64,000 bases of DNA from Mycolicibacterium celeriflavum (GTDB lineage Bacteria > Actinomycetota > Actinomycetes > Mycobacteriales > Mycobacteriaceae), in contig NZ_AP022591.1 of NCBI RefSeq assembly GCF_010731795.1, forward strand, positions 4,278,001 through 4,342,000. Direction: 5' to 3'. Below are positions 34,615 to 43,680 of this stretch, piece after piece. A program made the translations under genes and the position numbers. Each line of letters starts with the position of its first letter. Within the stretch, counting starts at the first letter, position 1. The notes beneath the pieces were generated by a model that saw only the letters and a program-made list of their open reading frames with translations, was not told where the DNA came from and searched no databases.

Positions 34615-35538
34615 ATGGCTGACCTGAGATTCGACGGGCGAGTCGCGGTCGTGACCGGCGGCGGCAGGGGGCTGGGCCGCTCGTACGCGCTGCTGCTGGC
34701 CGAGCGCGGGGCGAAGGTCGTCGTCAACGATTTAGGGGGGAGCCTAGACGGTGACGGGTCCGACGCCACGCCCGCCGCGGACGTTGTCGGCGAGATCACC
34801 GCTGCCGGTGGAGAAGCCGTCGTCAGCACCGACTCGGTGGCCACTCCCGCGGGCGGGAAGGCGATCATCGACACCGCGATCGAGCATTACGGGCGCGTCG
34901 ACGTGCTGGTCCACAATGCCGGCATCGTCCGTCGCGCCCCACTCGCGGAGATGACCTACGACGACTTCGAGGCGGTTCTCGACGTCCATCTGCGCGGCGC
35001 TTTCCACGTCGTGCGTCCCGCTTTCCCGGTGATGTGCGACGCCGGTTACGGCCGCATCGTGCTGACCTCCTCGATCGGCGGTCTGTACGGCAACCACGAC
35101 GTCGCGAACTATGCGGTCGCCAAGGCGGGCGTGCTCGGGCTGTCCAACGTCGCGGCCATGGAGGGCGCCGCACACGGCGTCAAGAGCAACGTGATCGTGC
35201 CCGCCGCGGTCACCAGGATGGCTGAGGGCATCGACACCTCGGCGTATCCGCCGATGGGTGCCGACCTGGTGGCACCCGCGGTCGGCTGGCTGGCGCACGA
35301 GACCTGTTCGATCACAGGGGAAATGTTCATTGCGCTGGCCGGTCGGATCGCCCGGGCGGTGGTCGCGGAGACACCCGGCGTGTACCGGCCGGCGTGGTCG
35401 ATCGAGGACGTTGGCCAACAGATCTCCGCCATCCGGAACCTGTCGGAAACCGTCGTGTTCCCCGTCGTGCCCGACGGCCACAACGAGCACATCAGGTACA
35501 GCTTCGCGATGGCCCAGCGGGGAGCGATCCATGCCTAG
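34615..35538 (+). CDS. SDR of the MFE-2/(3R)-hydroxyacyl-CoA dehydrogenase type
   Basis: 307-residue SDR: cofactor motif TGGGRGLG near residue 14, NDLGGSLDGDG after the second strand (typical of peroxisomal MFE-2-like enzymes that act on CoA esters), HNAG near 100, SSIGG with Ser near 150, and Y-A-V-A-K near 165. It would oxidise a 3-hydroxyacyl-CoA. The 75-bp gap before it may hold an internal promoter. Its last 8 bases overlap the CoA-transferase gene. Confidence 0.85.
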   Translation: MADLRFDGRVAVVTGGGRGLGRSYALLLAERGAKVVVNDLGGSLDGDGSDATPAADVVGEITAAGGEAVVSTDSVATPAGGKAIIDTAIEHYGRVDVLVHNAGIVRRAPLAEMTYDDFEAVLDVHLRGAFHVVRPAFPVMCDAGYGRIVLTSSIGGLYGNHDVANYAVAKAGVLGLSNVAAMEGAAHGVKSNVIVPAAVTRMAEGIDTSAYPPMGADLVAPAVGWLAHETCSITGEMFIALAGRIARAVVAETPGVYRPAWSIEDVGQQISAIRNLSETVVFPVVPDGHNEHIRYSFAMAQRGAIHA

Positions 35539-36778
35539 CGGACCGCTGACCGGCGTGCGCGTCGTCGACCTCACCGCGATGGTGATGGGTCCGTACTGCA
35601 CGCAGATCATGGCCGACATGGGCGCCGACGTGATCAAGGTCGAACCGCCGCAAGGCGATAACACCCGCTTCATCTCGGTGGGACCCGCACCCGGAATGAG
35701 CGGCGTGTTCGTCAACGTCAACCGCGGCAAGCGCAGCGTGGTGCTGGATCTGCAGACCGAGGGCGGCAAGGCCGCGATGCGCGCGCTGATCGAACAGGCC
35801 GACGTGTTCATCCACTCGATGCGCGCCAAGGCGATCGCCAAGCTGGGCTTCGGGTACGACGAGGTCGCGTCGATCAACCCCGCGATCGTCTACACGAACT
35901 GCTACGGCTACGGCCGCCGCGGACCCGACCGCGACCGGCCCGCCTACGACGACACCATCCAGGCCGAAGCCGGATTGCCCGCGGTGCAGCAGCAATTGAC
36001 GGGTGAGGCGGACTTCGTCGGCACGATCCTGGCCGACAAGGTGGCCGGGTTGACCGCCCTGTACGCGACGACGATGGCGCTGTTCCATCGCGAGCGCACC
36101 GGAGAGGGTCAGGAGGTCGAGGTCGCCATGTTCGAGACGATGGCGTCCTTCATGCTGGTCGAGCATGCCAACGGCGCCATGTTCGACCCCCCGCTCGGGC
36201 CCGCGGTGTACCCCCGCACGGTGGCGCCCAACCGCAGGCCGTACCGCACCAGCGACGGCTACATCGCCGCACTGATCTACAACGACAAACACTGGAAAGC
36301 GTTCATCGACGCGGTGCAGCCCGCGTGGAACAACGACACCTACGCCACGCTCGAACGGCGGGCCCACAACATCGACGTGGTCTACGGGCTGTTGGCCGAG
36401 ACCATGAAGGAACGCACGACGGCCGAATGGCTCGCGCTGTTCCGTGAACTCGAGATTCCCGCGGCACCGCTGAACACGCCCGACGCGCTGTTCGACAACG
36501 CCCACCTCAATGCGGTGGGTTTGTTCGAGACCGTCGAAACCCCACAGGGCCCCGTGCGGTTCCCCGGCGTGCCGACCTGGTTCTCCCGCACCCCGGGCCG
36601 CGTCGCCGGGCCGGCCCCGGCGCTGGGCGCCGACACCGATGCCGTGCTCGACGAACTCGGGCTCGGCGCGGCCGGCCTCAACGCACCCGCATACGCCGAG
36701 ACTACGGTTGATGACGAAAATCAGCCGAATTCCGTCAGAAACCGTAGTGTCGGCGCGGCCAACGCGGAGCCGGTGTAG
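35531..36778 (+). CDS. CaiB/BaiF family III CoA-transferase
   Basis: 415-residue protein beginning SGPLTGVRVVDLTAMVMGPY, the standard family III CoA-transferase start, with MADMGADVIKVEPP and NVNRGKRSVVLDL; the catalytic Asp should lie near residue 165 in the DDTIQAEAG region. It moves CoA between acyl groups or acts as a racemase-like enzyme. The last 28 codons (after NAPAYAET) are encoded by a 60-bp palindrome, so the C-terminus is extended by repeat sequence. It overlaps the SDR by 8 bp and is 2 bp from the next gene. Confidence 0.88.
   Translation: MPSGPLTGVRVVDLTAMVMGPYCTQIMADMGADVIKVEPPQGDNTRFISVGPAPGMSGVFVNVNRGKRSVVLDLQTEGGKAAMRALIEQADVFIHSMRAKAIAKLGFGYDEVASINPAIVYTNCYGYGRRGPDRDRPAYDDTIQAEAGLPAVQQQLTGEADFVGTILADKVAGLTALYATTMALFHRERTGEGQEVEVAMFETMASFMLVEHANGAMFDPPLGPAVYPRTVAPNRRPYRTSDGYIAALIYNDKHWKAFIDAVQPAWNNDTYATLERRAHNIDVVYGLLAETMKERTTAEWLALFRELEIPAAPLNTPDALFDNAHLNAVGLFETVETPQGPVRFPGVPTWFSRTPGRVAGPAPALGADTDAVLDELGLGAAGLNAPAYAETTVDDENQPNSVRNRSVGAANAEPV
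36695..36754. repeat. 60-bp imperfect palindrome inside the CoA-transferase 3' end
   Basis: GCCGAGACTACGGTT (36695-36709) pairs with AACCGTAGTGTCGGC (36740-36754) with one mismatch. Inside it, TGACG (36712-36716) pairs with CGTCA (36733-36737). The outer arm resembles the arms of the intergenic palindromes at 7575 and 49435, but here it is translated as the C-terminal tail of the CaiB-like protein. Confidence 0.6.
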
Positions 36779-36780
36779 CC

Positions 36781-37947
36781 ATGGACTTCGAGATGGGTCC
36801 CAAGGCCGCCGAGTTGCGCGGGAAACTGCGCCGGCTGGTGAAACAGAATGTCCCAGAGCATTATCTGGGTGCGTTCACCGACGACCCCGCCGATCTGGAG
36901 ATCGCGCAGCGGTTCTGCCGCATGCTCGCCGAACGCGAACTGCTGTGCCTGTCCTGGCCCCGGGAGTTCGGCGGCGGCGGCGCGTCGGTGTGGGAGCAGA
37001 CCGTGGTGCGCGAGGAGATGTGGGCGCATCACGAACCGCGCGGCGCGCAGTACATGGGCGTCAACTGGGTCGGGCCGATCATCACGCGCCACGGCACCGA
37101 AGAGCAGCAGCGCAAGCATCTTCCGCCGATCGCGCGCGGCGAGGTGATCTGGTGTCAGGGGTTCTCCGAGCCCGAGGCCGGTTCCGACCTCGCGTCGCTG
37201 CGCACCACGGCGCGCCGCGATGGCGACGGTTGGCTGGTCAGCGGGCAGAAGATCTGGACGTCGTACGCCACGATGGCGCAGTGGTGCTTTCTGCTGGCGC
37301 GCACCTCTCGCGTGGGAGAAGGCGCAACCCAAAAAAAGCAGCAGGGCCTCACCATTTTCCTGGTGCGGATGGATGATCCGGCGATCCAGGTCCGGCCGAT
37401 CCGCGCCATGTTGGGCCCACACCATCTCAACGAGGTGTTCTTCGACGACCTGCGTGTCACCGAAGCGGATGTGCTCGGGACCGTCGACGAGGGCTGGTCG
37501 ATCGTGCAGGACGTGATGGCCTTCGAGCGGGTCGGTATCGCCCGGTACGCGCGCTGCGAACGCCTGCTCGCCGCGGCGCCCACGGTGCTCGGCGACCGCT
37601 GGGACGACCTGCCGGCGGAGCTGCGCACCCGGTGGATCCGAATGCTGACGCACTGCCGCCGGGCCCGGTTGATGGCCTATCGCGTGGTCTCGCTGCAGAG
37701 CAGCGGACGCATCCAGCCGGGCGACGCCGCCGCCTATCGAATCGCGGTCACCAAGCTGGACCAGGACAGCGCGGAAGTGCTGATGGACATCGCGGCCGAA
37801 GTGTCGCACGGCGATTCGCGCGCCAAGTGGTTCCTCGGCGAGGTCGAGGATCACTGGAAGTACTCGCAGGCCTCTACCGTTTCGTCGGGCAGCATCGAGA
37901 TGCAGCGCATCCTGCTGTCCCGCGCGCTGTTGGCGGTGCGCACGTGA
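36781..37947 (+). CDS. Acyl-CoA dehydrogenase, large partner 1
   Basis: 388-residue FadE-type flavoprotein with the FAD/substrate motif QGFSEPEAGSDLASLRTTA near residue 125, GQKIWTSYA near 155 and the C-terminal SGSIEMQRILLSRALL. It introduces an alpha-beta double bond into an acyl-CoA. It is immediately followed by a shorter FadE gene. In steroid-degrading actinobacteria such neighbouring pairs form alpha2-beta2 heterotetramers acting on CoA esters of cyclic or branched acids, and the same is likely here. Confidence 0.88.
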   Translation: MDFEMGPKAAELRGKLRRLVKQNVPEHYLGAFTDDPADLEIAQRFCRMLAERELLCLSWPREFGGGGASVWEQTVVREEMWAHHEPRGAQYMGVNWVGPIITRHGTEEQQRKHLPPIARGEVIWCQGFSEPEAGSDLASLRTTARRDGDGWLVSGQKIWTSYATMAQWCFLLARTSRVGEGATQKKQQGLTIFLVRMDDPAIQVRPIRAMLGPHHLNEVFFDDLRVTEADVLGTVDEGWSIVQDVMAFERVGIARYARCERLLAAAPTVLGDRWDDLPAELRTRWIRMLTHCRRARLMAYRVVSLQSSGRIQPGDAAAYRIAVTKLDQDSAEVLMDIAAEVSHGDSRAKWFLGEVEDHWKYSQASTVSSGSIEMQRILLSRALLAVRT

Positions 37948-37969
37948 GGAGCAGTAAGGGCTGGGCGAA

Positions 37970-38896
37970 ATGAGCGGGATGGTTCTCGACCTGTCCGACG
38001 ACGCCAAAGAATTCGGGCGCGAGGCACTTCGGGCATTCGAAGCCGCCGGCGGCGACCAGCTGGTGCAGCAGGCCGAGGCCAAACCCGCGAAGCGTGAATC
38101 ACTGGTCGGCCCGATCCTGAGCGGGCTCGGGGCATGGGAACTCGATGCGCGAAGCGACGCCGACAGCCTCGAAGCGGCCGCCGCGTTGTGCCGCAGCGCG
38201 GGCTACTGGGCGCTGCCCTATCCGGTCGCCGAACGCCTGGCCGCCCCAACCGATCTGGACACCGACGGACTGATCGTCGTCGCGGGAAGGCGCCCGTCCG
38301 GCGTGGTCGTTGGACTCGAAAACCGCTGGACCGCAGTCACCGTGGAGGGCGTACGCAGCGCCGTGACCGGGCTTGGCCCCGCCGGCGCGGGCTTCGTCGC
38401 CGAACTGCAGACGGTCCGTGTCGATGACGACGGTGCCGCCGACATCGCGCTCGCGCTGGTGTTGCCGTGCTGGACGCTGCTCGGCATGCTCGACCGGGCG
38501 ATCGAACTGACCGTCGCACACGTCACCCTGCGCAAGCAGTTCGGGCAGCCGCTGTCGTCGTTCCAGGGCGTGCAGTTCCAGCTGACCGATGCCGAGGTCG
38601 AGCGCAGCGGCCTCGACATCCTCGCCAATCACGCGCTGTGGAGCCTCGGTACCGCGCGCCCCGAGGCCCTCAACGACGCTCTCGCGCTTCGGATGTCGGC
38701 CCTCGAAGCCGCCGAAGTCGTATTCCGGGTGTGCCATCAGTTGCACGGCGCGGTCGGCTTCTGCGACGAGACCACGCTGTCGTGGCTGTCGCGCTACAGC
38801 CAACCGTTACGCCGGCTGCCGCTCGGGCTGTCGGCCACCCGTGATGCGTTGACCCGCAGGGCTGGCGGCACCGGCCTGACGGGGTTGTACGCATGA
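37970..38896 (+). CDS. Acyl-CoA dehydrogenase, small partner 1
   Basis: 308-residue shortened acyl-CoA dehydrogenase. The middle beta domain is reduced, while the C-terminal FAD-binding parts TLRKQFGQPLSSFQ near residue 185 and QLHGAVGFCDE near 258 are kept. It is shorter than the usual 380-residue FadE, as for the second chain of heteromeric FadEs. It lies 22 bp from the large partner, and its stop overlaps the next gene by ATGA. Confidence 0.82.
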   Translation: MSGMVLDLSDDAKEFGREALRAFEAAGGDQLVQQAEAKPAKRESLVGPILSGLGAWELDARSDADSLEAAAALCRSAGYWALPYPVAERLAAPTDLDTDGLIVVAGRRPSGVVVGLENRWTAVTVEGVRSAVTGLGPAGAGFVAELQTVRVDDDGAADIALALVLPCWTLLGMLDRAIELTVAHVTLRKQFGQPLSSFQGVQFQLTDAEVERSGLDILANHALWSLGTARPEALNDALALRMSALEAAEVVFRVCHQLHGAVGFCDETTLSWLSRYSQPLRRLPLGLSATRDALTRRAGGTGLTGLYA

Positions 38897-39813
38897 AGGT
38901 TGCGGTGATCGGCACCGGCTTCGGCAAGCACGCCGCGGCGCCCGCATACGCCGGCCTCGGGTTCGATGTCGAGGTCGTCAGCCCGCGCGACGAGGCCGCA
39001 GTCAAGGCTGCGCTCGCCTCCGACGTCGACCTGGTCTCCGTGCATTCACCGCCGTTCCTGCACCTCGAACATGTGACCGGCGCGATCGAGCACGGCCACG
39101 CGGTGTTGTGCGACAAGCCGTTCGGCCGCAACGCCGAGGAAGCGGCACAGATGCACGCAAGGGCTGGCGACGCCGGTGTGCTGCACTTCCTCAACTTCGA
39201 GTTCCGGTTCAACGAGTCATGGGCGCGACTCAAGGAACTAGCGGACGGCGGAGCGATCGGAACACCCCGGCACCTCCACTGGTCGTTCTTCGGAAGCGGG
39301 TTGCGGGACCGCAAGCACGGCTGGATCAACGACGCGGATCTCGGCGGCGGCTGGATCGGCGCCTACGGCTCACATCTGATCGACTTCACCCGGCACCTGT
39401 TCGGCAGTGAGATCGCCGATTGCGGGGGCGTGACCCGAGCCGATATCGCCGGCGCCACCGCCGAAGACGCGTACTACGCGTGGTTCACAATGGCCAACGG
39501 CGCCACGGCGACTCACGACACCGGGTTCGCCGCCGCCGTGCCGTCGCCGCCGGCGGTCACGCTGATCGGCAGCGAGGGCACCATCGAACTGGCTGCCGAC
39601 ACGACGCTCGTTTTGCGGCGGCCCAATGCCGATCCGGAAACCGTCGACTTCGCGCCGCCACCCCGGCGGTCGCCGCCACCGGCGCTGTCGGCGTTCCTCG
39701 GTCGCGTCGCCGAGGCATTGCGCGCCGGCGCTCAGATCGGCCCATCCTTCGACGACGGCCTCGCCGTCGCGCGCGCCATGGACCTGCTGCGGGCCAAGGC
39801 GGTGCGCGTATGA
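38893..39813 (+). CDS. Gfo/Idh/MocA-family oxidoreductase
   Basis: 306-residue NAD(P)-dependent oxidoreductase with the N-terminal Rossmann motif VIGTGFGKHAAAP near residue 5 and the family motif CDKPFGRNAEEA near residue 75, where the Lys is catalytic. The C-terminal alpha/beta domain includes HLIDF. Substrates of this family are mostly sugars, inositols and diols; an intermediate alcohol of the pathway is a reasonable guess. Both ends overlap flanking FadE genes by four bases, so it is an integral operon member. Confidence 0.83.
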   Translation: MKVAVIGTGFGKHAAAPAYAGLGFDVEVVSPRDEAAVKAALASDVDLVSVHSPPFLHLEHVTGAIEHGHAVLCDKPFGRNAEEAAQMHARAGDAGVLHFLNFEFRFNESWARLKELADGGAIGTPRHLHWSFFGSGLRDRKHGWINDADLGGGWIGAYGSHLIDFTRHLFGSEIADCGGVTRADIAGATAEDAYYAWFTMANGATATHDTGFAAAVPSPPAVTLIGSEGTIELAADTTLVLRRPNADPETVDFAPPPRRSPPPALSAFLGRVAEALRAGAQIGPSFDDGLAVARAMDLLRAKAVRV

Positions 39814-40976
39814 CCCCGGACCAGGCTCAGTTTCGGCAGGACGTGCGGCGGTGGTGCGTCGAACACATTCCGAAGGACTGGCGCGCAACGCAGACGGGCG
39901 CCACCGACGAGGAGTTCGTCGCGTTCCAGAAGGCGTGGTTCGCCGAACTGCACGCCGCGGGCTTCGCGGTCCCGCACTGGCCCGCCGAGTGGGGCGGCGG
40001 CATGTCGGTGGCCGAGCAGGTGGTGCTGTACCAGGAGTTGGCTGCACACGACGCGCCGCGTCTGGTGCTCGCTTTCGTCGGGATCCATCACGCCGCATCG
40101 ACGCTGCTGGTCGCGGGCACCGAGGAGCAACGGCGCCGCCACCTTCCCGCGATCCTCGACGGCGAGATCTGGGTGCAGGGCTTCTCCGAACCCGAGGCCG
40201 GCTCCGATCTGGCGAGCTTGCGCACCACGGCCCGAAGAGAGGGCGACTCCTATGTCGTCAACGGGCAGAAACTGTGGGCCAGCGGGGGCAAGCATGCGGA
40301 CTGGTGTCTGCTGCTGGCCCGCACCGATCCGAATGCGCCGAAGCGCAAAGGTATTTCGTACTTCCTGCTCGACATGACCACGCCCGGGGTGGAGGTCCGG
40401 CCCATCCGCAACGCGATCGGCGACTCGCACTTCTGCGAGATCTTCCTCAACGACGTGTCGATTCCGGCCGCCAACCTGGTCGGCGAGGAGAACGCCGGCT
40501 GGCAGGTCGCCCAGGCCACCCTCGGCGCCGAGCGCGGCATGACGATGCTCGAACTCGCCGAGCGGCTCGGCAACGCGGGGTTCCGATGGTTGACGCAGAG
40601 CGCCCCGGTCGACGACCCCGTGGTGGCCGACCGGCTCGCGCAGTTCGAGATCGACATCTCCGGTCTGCGCGGGTTGTGCCGAAAGCTGGTCGAGGACAAC
40701 GAGGACGGCGAACCGGGACCCGCAGATGCCTCGATCGTCAAGCTGTTCTACAGCGAGCTGCTGCAGCACATGACCGACTTCGGCGCCGAGATCGGCGGGC
40801 TGGCCGCGCACACCGAACTGACCAAGCCGATGTCGAGTGGTTGGGAGTCAGGCGCATGGGTGCTTGACTTCGTCGGGTCGTGGGAGTGGACCATCCCCGG
40901 CGGCGCGAGCGAGATCCAGCGCACGATCATCGGGGAGCGAGGCCTCGGCCTGCCCCGGGAACCGAGCGCCGTCTGA
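39810..40976 (+). CDS. Acyl-CoA dehydrogenase, large partner 2
   Basis: 388-residue FadE with the motif QGFSEPEAGSDLASLRTTA near residue 120, identical to that of the first large partner, then NGQKLWASGG and the C-terminal IPGGASEIQRTIIGERGLGL. Begins at an ATG overlapping the preceding stop. The strong match to the gene at 36781 points to an old duplication of a FadE pair within the operon, each copy serving a different chain-shortening step. Confidence 0.88.
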   Translation: MTPDQAQFRQDVRRWCVEHIPKDWRATQTGATDEEFVAFQKAWFAELHAAGFAVPHWPAEWGGGMSVAEQVVLYQELAAHDAPRLVLAFVGIHHAASTLLVAGTEEQRRRHLPAILDGEIWVQGFSEPEAGSDLASLRTTARREGDSYVVNGQKLWASGGKHADWCLLLARTDPNAPKRKGISYFLLDMTTPGVEVRPIRNAIGDSHFCEIFLNDVSIPAANLVGEENAGWQVAQATLGAERGMTMLELAERLGNAGFRWLTQSAPVDDPVVADRLAQFEIDISGLRGLCRKLVEDNEDGEPGPADASIVKLFYSELLQHMTDFGAEIGGLAAHTELTKPMSSGWESGAWVLDFVGSWEWTIPGGASEIQRTIIGERGLGLPREPSAV

Positions 40977-41920
40977 TGAACTCCGAATTCGCTGAGTTCC
41001 ACGACGAACTGCGGTCCGTGGCGGGGGACCTGCTCGCCAAGGACCGCCGCGTGCAATGGTCGACGTTGGTGGACGCGGGCTGGGTCGGGCTGGAGGTGCC
41101 CGAGCAGTTCGGCGGTGCCGGCGCATCGTTCGCCGAAACCGCAGTCGTCTGTGAGGAGATCGGCCGCGCCGCGAGCGCAACCGGCTATCTCGGTAGCGCG
41201 GTGCTGGCGGTCGGTACACTGAACGCGCTGCAGCCCAGCGACACTCGTGATCGGCTGCTGGCCGAGGTCGCGTCCGGCAGCTCGAGGGTAGCCGTCGCGC
41301 TCGAGCCCTACGAGTTCGTACCCGACGCCGAAGGCGCCGACTGCGTCCTGGTGGTCGCCGGTGAGGGTGTCACCGCCACGACGCCGACGGTGACCGCTCA
41401 ACTCGTTGTGGACGAGACGAGACGGCTGGCAACGGTGACGCCGCAGTCCGGCGAACTACTCAGGTTCGGAAGCGACGCCGCAGTGCAACGGTTACACGAC
41501 CGCGCCGCCGTCGCGATCGCCTGCGACAGCCTCGGTCTGAGCGAGGCGATGCTCGACGCGACCGTCGGGTACGCGAAGGTGCGTCACCAGTTCGGCAGAG
41601 CCATCGGGTCGTTCCAGGCCGTCAAACACGCGTGTGCCGACATGCTGGTCAGCATCGCGGTGTCCCGCCAACTCGTCGGCGCCGCGGTGCAGGCCGTGGC
41701 CGAGGGTCAACGCGACGCGGGCAGAGCCGCCTCGATGGCCAAGGCCCACGCCTGTGCCGCGGCGGTCGACATCGCCGGCAAGGCCATGCAACTGCACGGC
41801 GGTATCGGCTACACGTGGGAGAGCGGAATCCACGTCTACCTGAAGCGCGCCACCCTCAACCGTTCGCTGTTCGGCTCGCCGGCAGCACACCGCAAACGAC
41901 TAGCACAACGCTATCTGTAG
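40976..41920 (+). CDS. Acyl-CoA dehydrogenase, small partner 2
   Basis: 314-residue shortened FadE overlapping its large partner by one base (TGATG). It keeps GLEVPEQFGGAGAS in the N-terminal domain, KVRHQFGRAIGSFQAVKHACAD near residue 205 and MQLHGGIGYTWESGIHVYLKRA near 280. This last helix is complete, unlike in the first small partner. Probable beta chain of a heterotetramer. Confidence 0.84.
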   Translation: MNSEFAEFHDELRSVAGDLLAKDRRVQWSTLVDAGWVGLEVPEQFGGAGASFAETAVVCEEIGRAASATGYLGSAVLAVGTLNALQPSDTRDRLLAEVASGSSRVAVALEPYEFVPDAEGADCVLVVAGEGVTATTPTVTAQLVVDETRRLATVTPQSGELLRFGSDAAVQRLHDRAAVAIACDSLGLSEAMLDATVGYAKVRHQFGRAIGSFQAVKHACADMLVSIAVSRQLVGAAVQAVAEGQRDAGRAASMAKAHACAAAVDIAGKAMQLHGGIGYTWESGIHVYLKRATLNRSLFGSPAAHRKRLAQRYL

Positions 41921-41939
41921 AGAAATCAAGGAGTTTCAC

Positions 41940-43652
41940 GTGGGTGTACCCGTATACAAGCGCATTCTGGACCTCTTCGAGGCCGAGGGCGTCAACACGT
42001 TGTTCGGCATCCCGGACCCCAACTTCGTGCACATGTTCTCCGAGGCCGACGCGCGGGGCTGGTCGGTGGTGGCACCGCACCACGAGCTGAGCGCCGGCTT
42101 CATGGCCGAGGCGGCGTCCCGGATGACGGGCAAGCCCGGTCTGTGCATCGGAACGCTGGGACCCGGTGTGGCCAACATCGCCGGGGCCATGATGTGCGCA
42201 CTGGTGGAGAACTCGCCGGTGATCTTCCTGGGCGGCCAGCGGGCGCGCATCACCGAGCGGCGGGTGCGCCGCGGCCGGATCCAGTTCGTACAGCAGGAGG
42301 GCTTGTTCTCGCCGTCGGTCAAGTACAGCAGCTCCATCGAGTACGCCGATCAGACCGACGAGATCATCCACGAGGCGATCCGCCGTGCGATGTCGGGCAC
42401 CCCGGGCCCGTCCTACGTCGAATTCCCGTCGCACGTGATCCTCGAAGAGCTCGACCTTCCGGAAGTGTTGCCGCCGAGCAGGTATCGCCTCGTCAATCAG
42501 GGCGCGGGGGAGCGCGAGGTCGCCGAGGCCGCCAACCTGATCCGTGAGGCCAAGAGCCCGATCCTTCTGGTCGGCCACGGCGTACACACCTCCCGCACTC
42601 AGCAGGAGGTCAAGGAGCTGGCCGAGCTGATGGCCTGCCCGGTGATCCAGACGTCCGGCGGCACGTCGTTCATCCCGGGACTGGCCGAGCGCACGTTCCC
42701 GTACTTGTTCTCCCCGGCCGCCAACGAGGCGGTCGAGGAATCCGACCTGTGCGTCGCGCTGGGTACCGAACTCGGCGAGCCCATGCACTACGGGCGGACC
42801 CAGCATTGGGCGGGCAACGATGCGAACCGCAAGTGGGTGTACGTCGAGCAGGACCCGACGGCCATTGGCGTGAACCGGCCCGTCGACGTGGCGCTGGTCG
42901 GTGACCTGCGTGGCGTGGTGCCGCAACTCATCGACGCGTTGCGCGATACCCCGCGCGCACCGTCGGCCAACCTCGAAACACTGGTCAAGTCGGACGCCGC
43001 CGAGCTGGCGCGAGTGGCAGAGGAGGCGCCGACCGGACGCACCCCGGTGCACCCGGCACGCTACGTGGTCGAGGCGACCAAGGCGTTCGCCGAACTCTCC
43101 GACGGCATCATGGTGCGCGATGGCGGCGCGACCGTGATCTTCCAGTGGACCTACTCGCAGTCCAAGCCGCGCGACGTGATCTGGAACCAGAACTTCGGTC
43201 ACCTGGGAACCGGATTGCCGTACGCCGTTGGTGCCTCGGTCGCAGAGGGGGGTAAGCGTCCGGTCATGCTGCTCACCAGTGACTCGGCGTTCCTGTTCCA
43301 CATCGCGGAGCTGGAGACGGCGGCGCGGCAGAACCTGCCGCTGGTGTGCGTGGTCGGTGTCGACCACCAGTGGGGCCTCGAGGTGGGCGTGTACAAGCGC
43401 ACGTTCGACCAGCCGTCCCCGCAGCCCGGCGTGCACTGGAGCAAGGACGTCCGGATGGACAAGATCGCCGAGGGCTTCGGTTGCCACGGCGAGTACGTCG
43501 AGAAGGAAGAGGACATCGGCCCGGCGATCGCCCGCGCCTACGCCAGCGGCAAAGTCGGTGTGGTGCATGTGTGCATCGACCCGACGGCGAACTCCGAGGA
43601 GATGCCGAAATACGACCGATTCCGCACCTGGTATGCAGAAGGCACCCAGTAG
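41940..43652 (+). CDS. ThDP-dependent enzyme (2-hydroxyacyl-CoA lyase/acetolactate synthase-like) with altered cofactor motif
   Basis: 570-residue three-domain ThDP enzyme. The ThDP-activating Glu is E49 in APHHELSAGFMAE. The usual Mg-ThDP motif GDG-x(24-27)-NN is replaced by S-D448-S and D475-H (TSDSAFLF ... GVDHQWG), so the metal-binding Asp is kept but both flanking Gly residues and the Asn are changed. With a CaiB-type transferase and an aldehyde dehydrogenase in the same operon, cleavage of a 2-hydroxyacyl-CoA to an aldehyde and formyl-CoA is the favoured guess; decarboxylase or carboligase activity is possible. GTG start with AAGGAG 7 bases upstream. Confidence 0.8.
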   Translation: MGVPVYKRILDLFEAEGVNTLFGIPDPNFVHMFSEADARGWSVVAPHHELSAGFMAEAASRMTGKPGLCIGTLGPGVANIAGAMMCALVENSPVIFLGGQRARITERRVRRGRIQFVQQEGLFSPSVKYSSSIEYADQTDEIIHEAIRRAMSGTPGPSYVEFPSHVILEELDLPEVLPPSRYRLVNQGAGEREVAEAANLIREAKSPILLVGHGVHTSRTQQEVKELAELMACPVIQTSGGTSFIPGLAERTFPYLFSPAANEAVEESDLCVALGTELGEPMHYGRTQHWAGNDANRKWVYVEQDPTAIGVNRPVDVALVGDLRGVVPQLIDALRDTPRAPSANLETLVKSDAAELARVAEEAPTGRTPVHPARYVVEATKAFAELSDGIMVRDGGATVIFQWTYSQSKPRDVIWNQNFGHLGTGLPYAVGASVAEGGKRPVMLLTSDSAFLFHIAELETAARQNLPLVCVVGVDHQWGLEVGVYKRTFDQPSPQPGVHWSKDVRMDKIAEGFGCHGEYVEKEEDIGPAIARAYASGKVGVVHVCIDPTANSEEMPKYDRFRTWYAEGTQ

Positions 43653-43680
43653 CGCACCGATCTAGGGAAAGCTAAACACC

